From: Chara braunii
Taxonomy: Eukaryota; Streptophyta; Charophyceae; Charales; Characeae
Length of the DNA stretch: 25,570 bases
Direction: 5' to 3'
Assembly (NCBI GenBank): GCA_003427395.1
Contig: BFEA01000261.1
Location: 1,535,704-1,561,273, forward strand
Shown here: piece by piece, positions 25,485 to 25,570 of the stretch
Position numbering within the stretch: the first letter of the stretch is position 1
How the letters are laid out: each line of letters opens with the position of its first letter
Notes under the pieces: model-generated
Databases searched by the model: none
The model's input: only the letters and a program-made list of their open reading frames with translations
Told to the model about the DNA's origin: nothing
Position numbers and translations under genes: made by a program

Positions 25485-25570
<86 letters not shown>
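25485..25570. repeat. (GA)n microsatellite at window edge
   Basis: Perfect GA run to the last base of the window; true length unknown. Confidence 0.97.

Overview
This is a gene-poor, repeat-rich stretch of a eukaryotic nuclear genome. The whole window is probably one contig: it starts inside an (AC)n tract, ends inside a (GA)n tract and carries isolated N calls. The organism looks like a streptophyte (green plant lineage). There are relics of plastid rpl5 and rpl12, of mitochondrial rpl2, rps4, nad4, nad5 and cox1, a plant-type LINE, and a plant telo-box-like motif. Land-plant plastids lack rpl12, so a plastid-type rpl12 relic favours a charophyte alga. Chara is my best guess, but this is inference and no species marker was tested.

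Layout. 1-54 is a microsatellite. 55-3200 holds two minus-strand ORFs; the upstream one (2435-3196) is a convincing but unidentified coiled-coil, gag-like protein. 3961-4104 is a 77-bp tandem duplication. 5080-5430 is GC-rich and full of small hairpins. 5435-7233 is a mosaic of short, broken organelle gene pieces from both plastid and mitochondrion, including a group I intron core behind a cox1 exon end. 7996-8880 is a (GA)n tract followed by a long homopurine minisatellite.

9550-19533 is a minus-strand LINE with APE-type endonuclease, reverse transcriptase and a C-terminal zinc-knuckle domain. It is dead (stop codons and frameshifts) and is split inside the RT by a 5.56-kb insertion (12071-17634). 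The insertion has TG...CA ends and a short target duplication. Removing it rejoins the RT reading frame. It has no recognisable genes and is packed with hairpins, degenerate tandem repeats and an inverted repeat.

19534-22700 is non-coding with diverged dispersed repeats. Two copies of one repeat keep a stem-loop whose stem sequences differ but still pair. 22700-24200 contains the most notable feature: a complete type III hammerhead ribozyme on the minus strand (23247-23302), just downstream in that orientation of an array of ~85-105-bp repeats. 24315-25570 has (TG)n/(AG)n, a possible first exon, another hairpin-dense block and the terminal (GA)n.

No intact conserved gene is present. The window records transposition, organelle DNA capture and satellite growth, with one RNA element that may still be able to cut itself.
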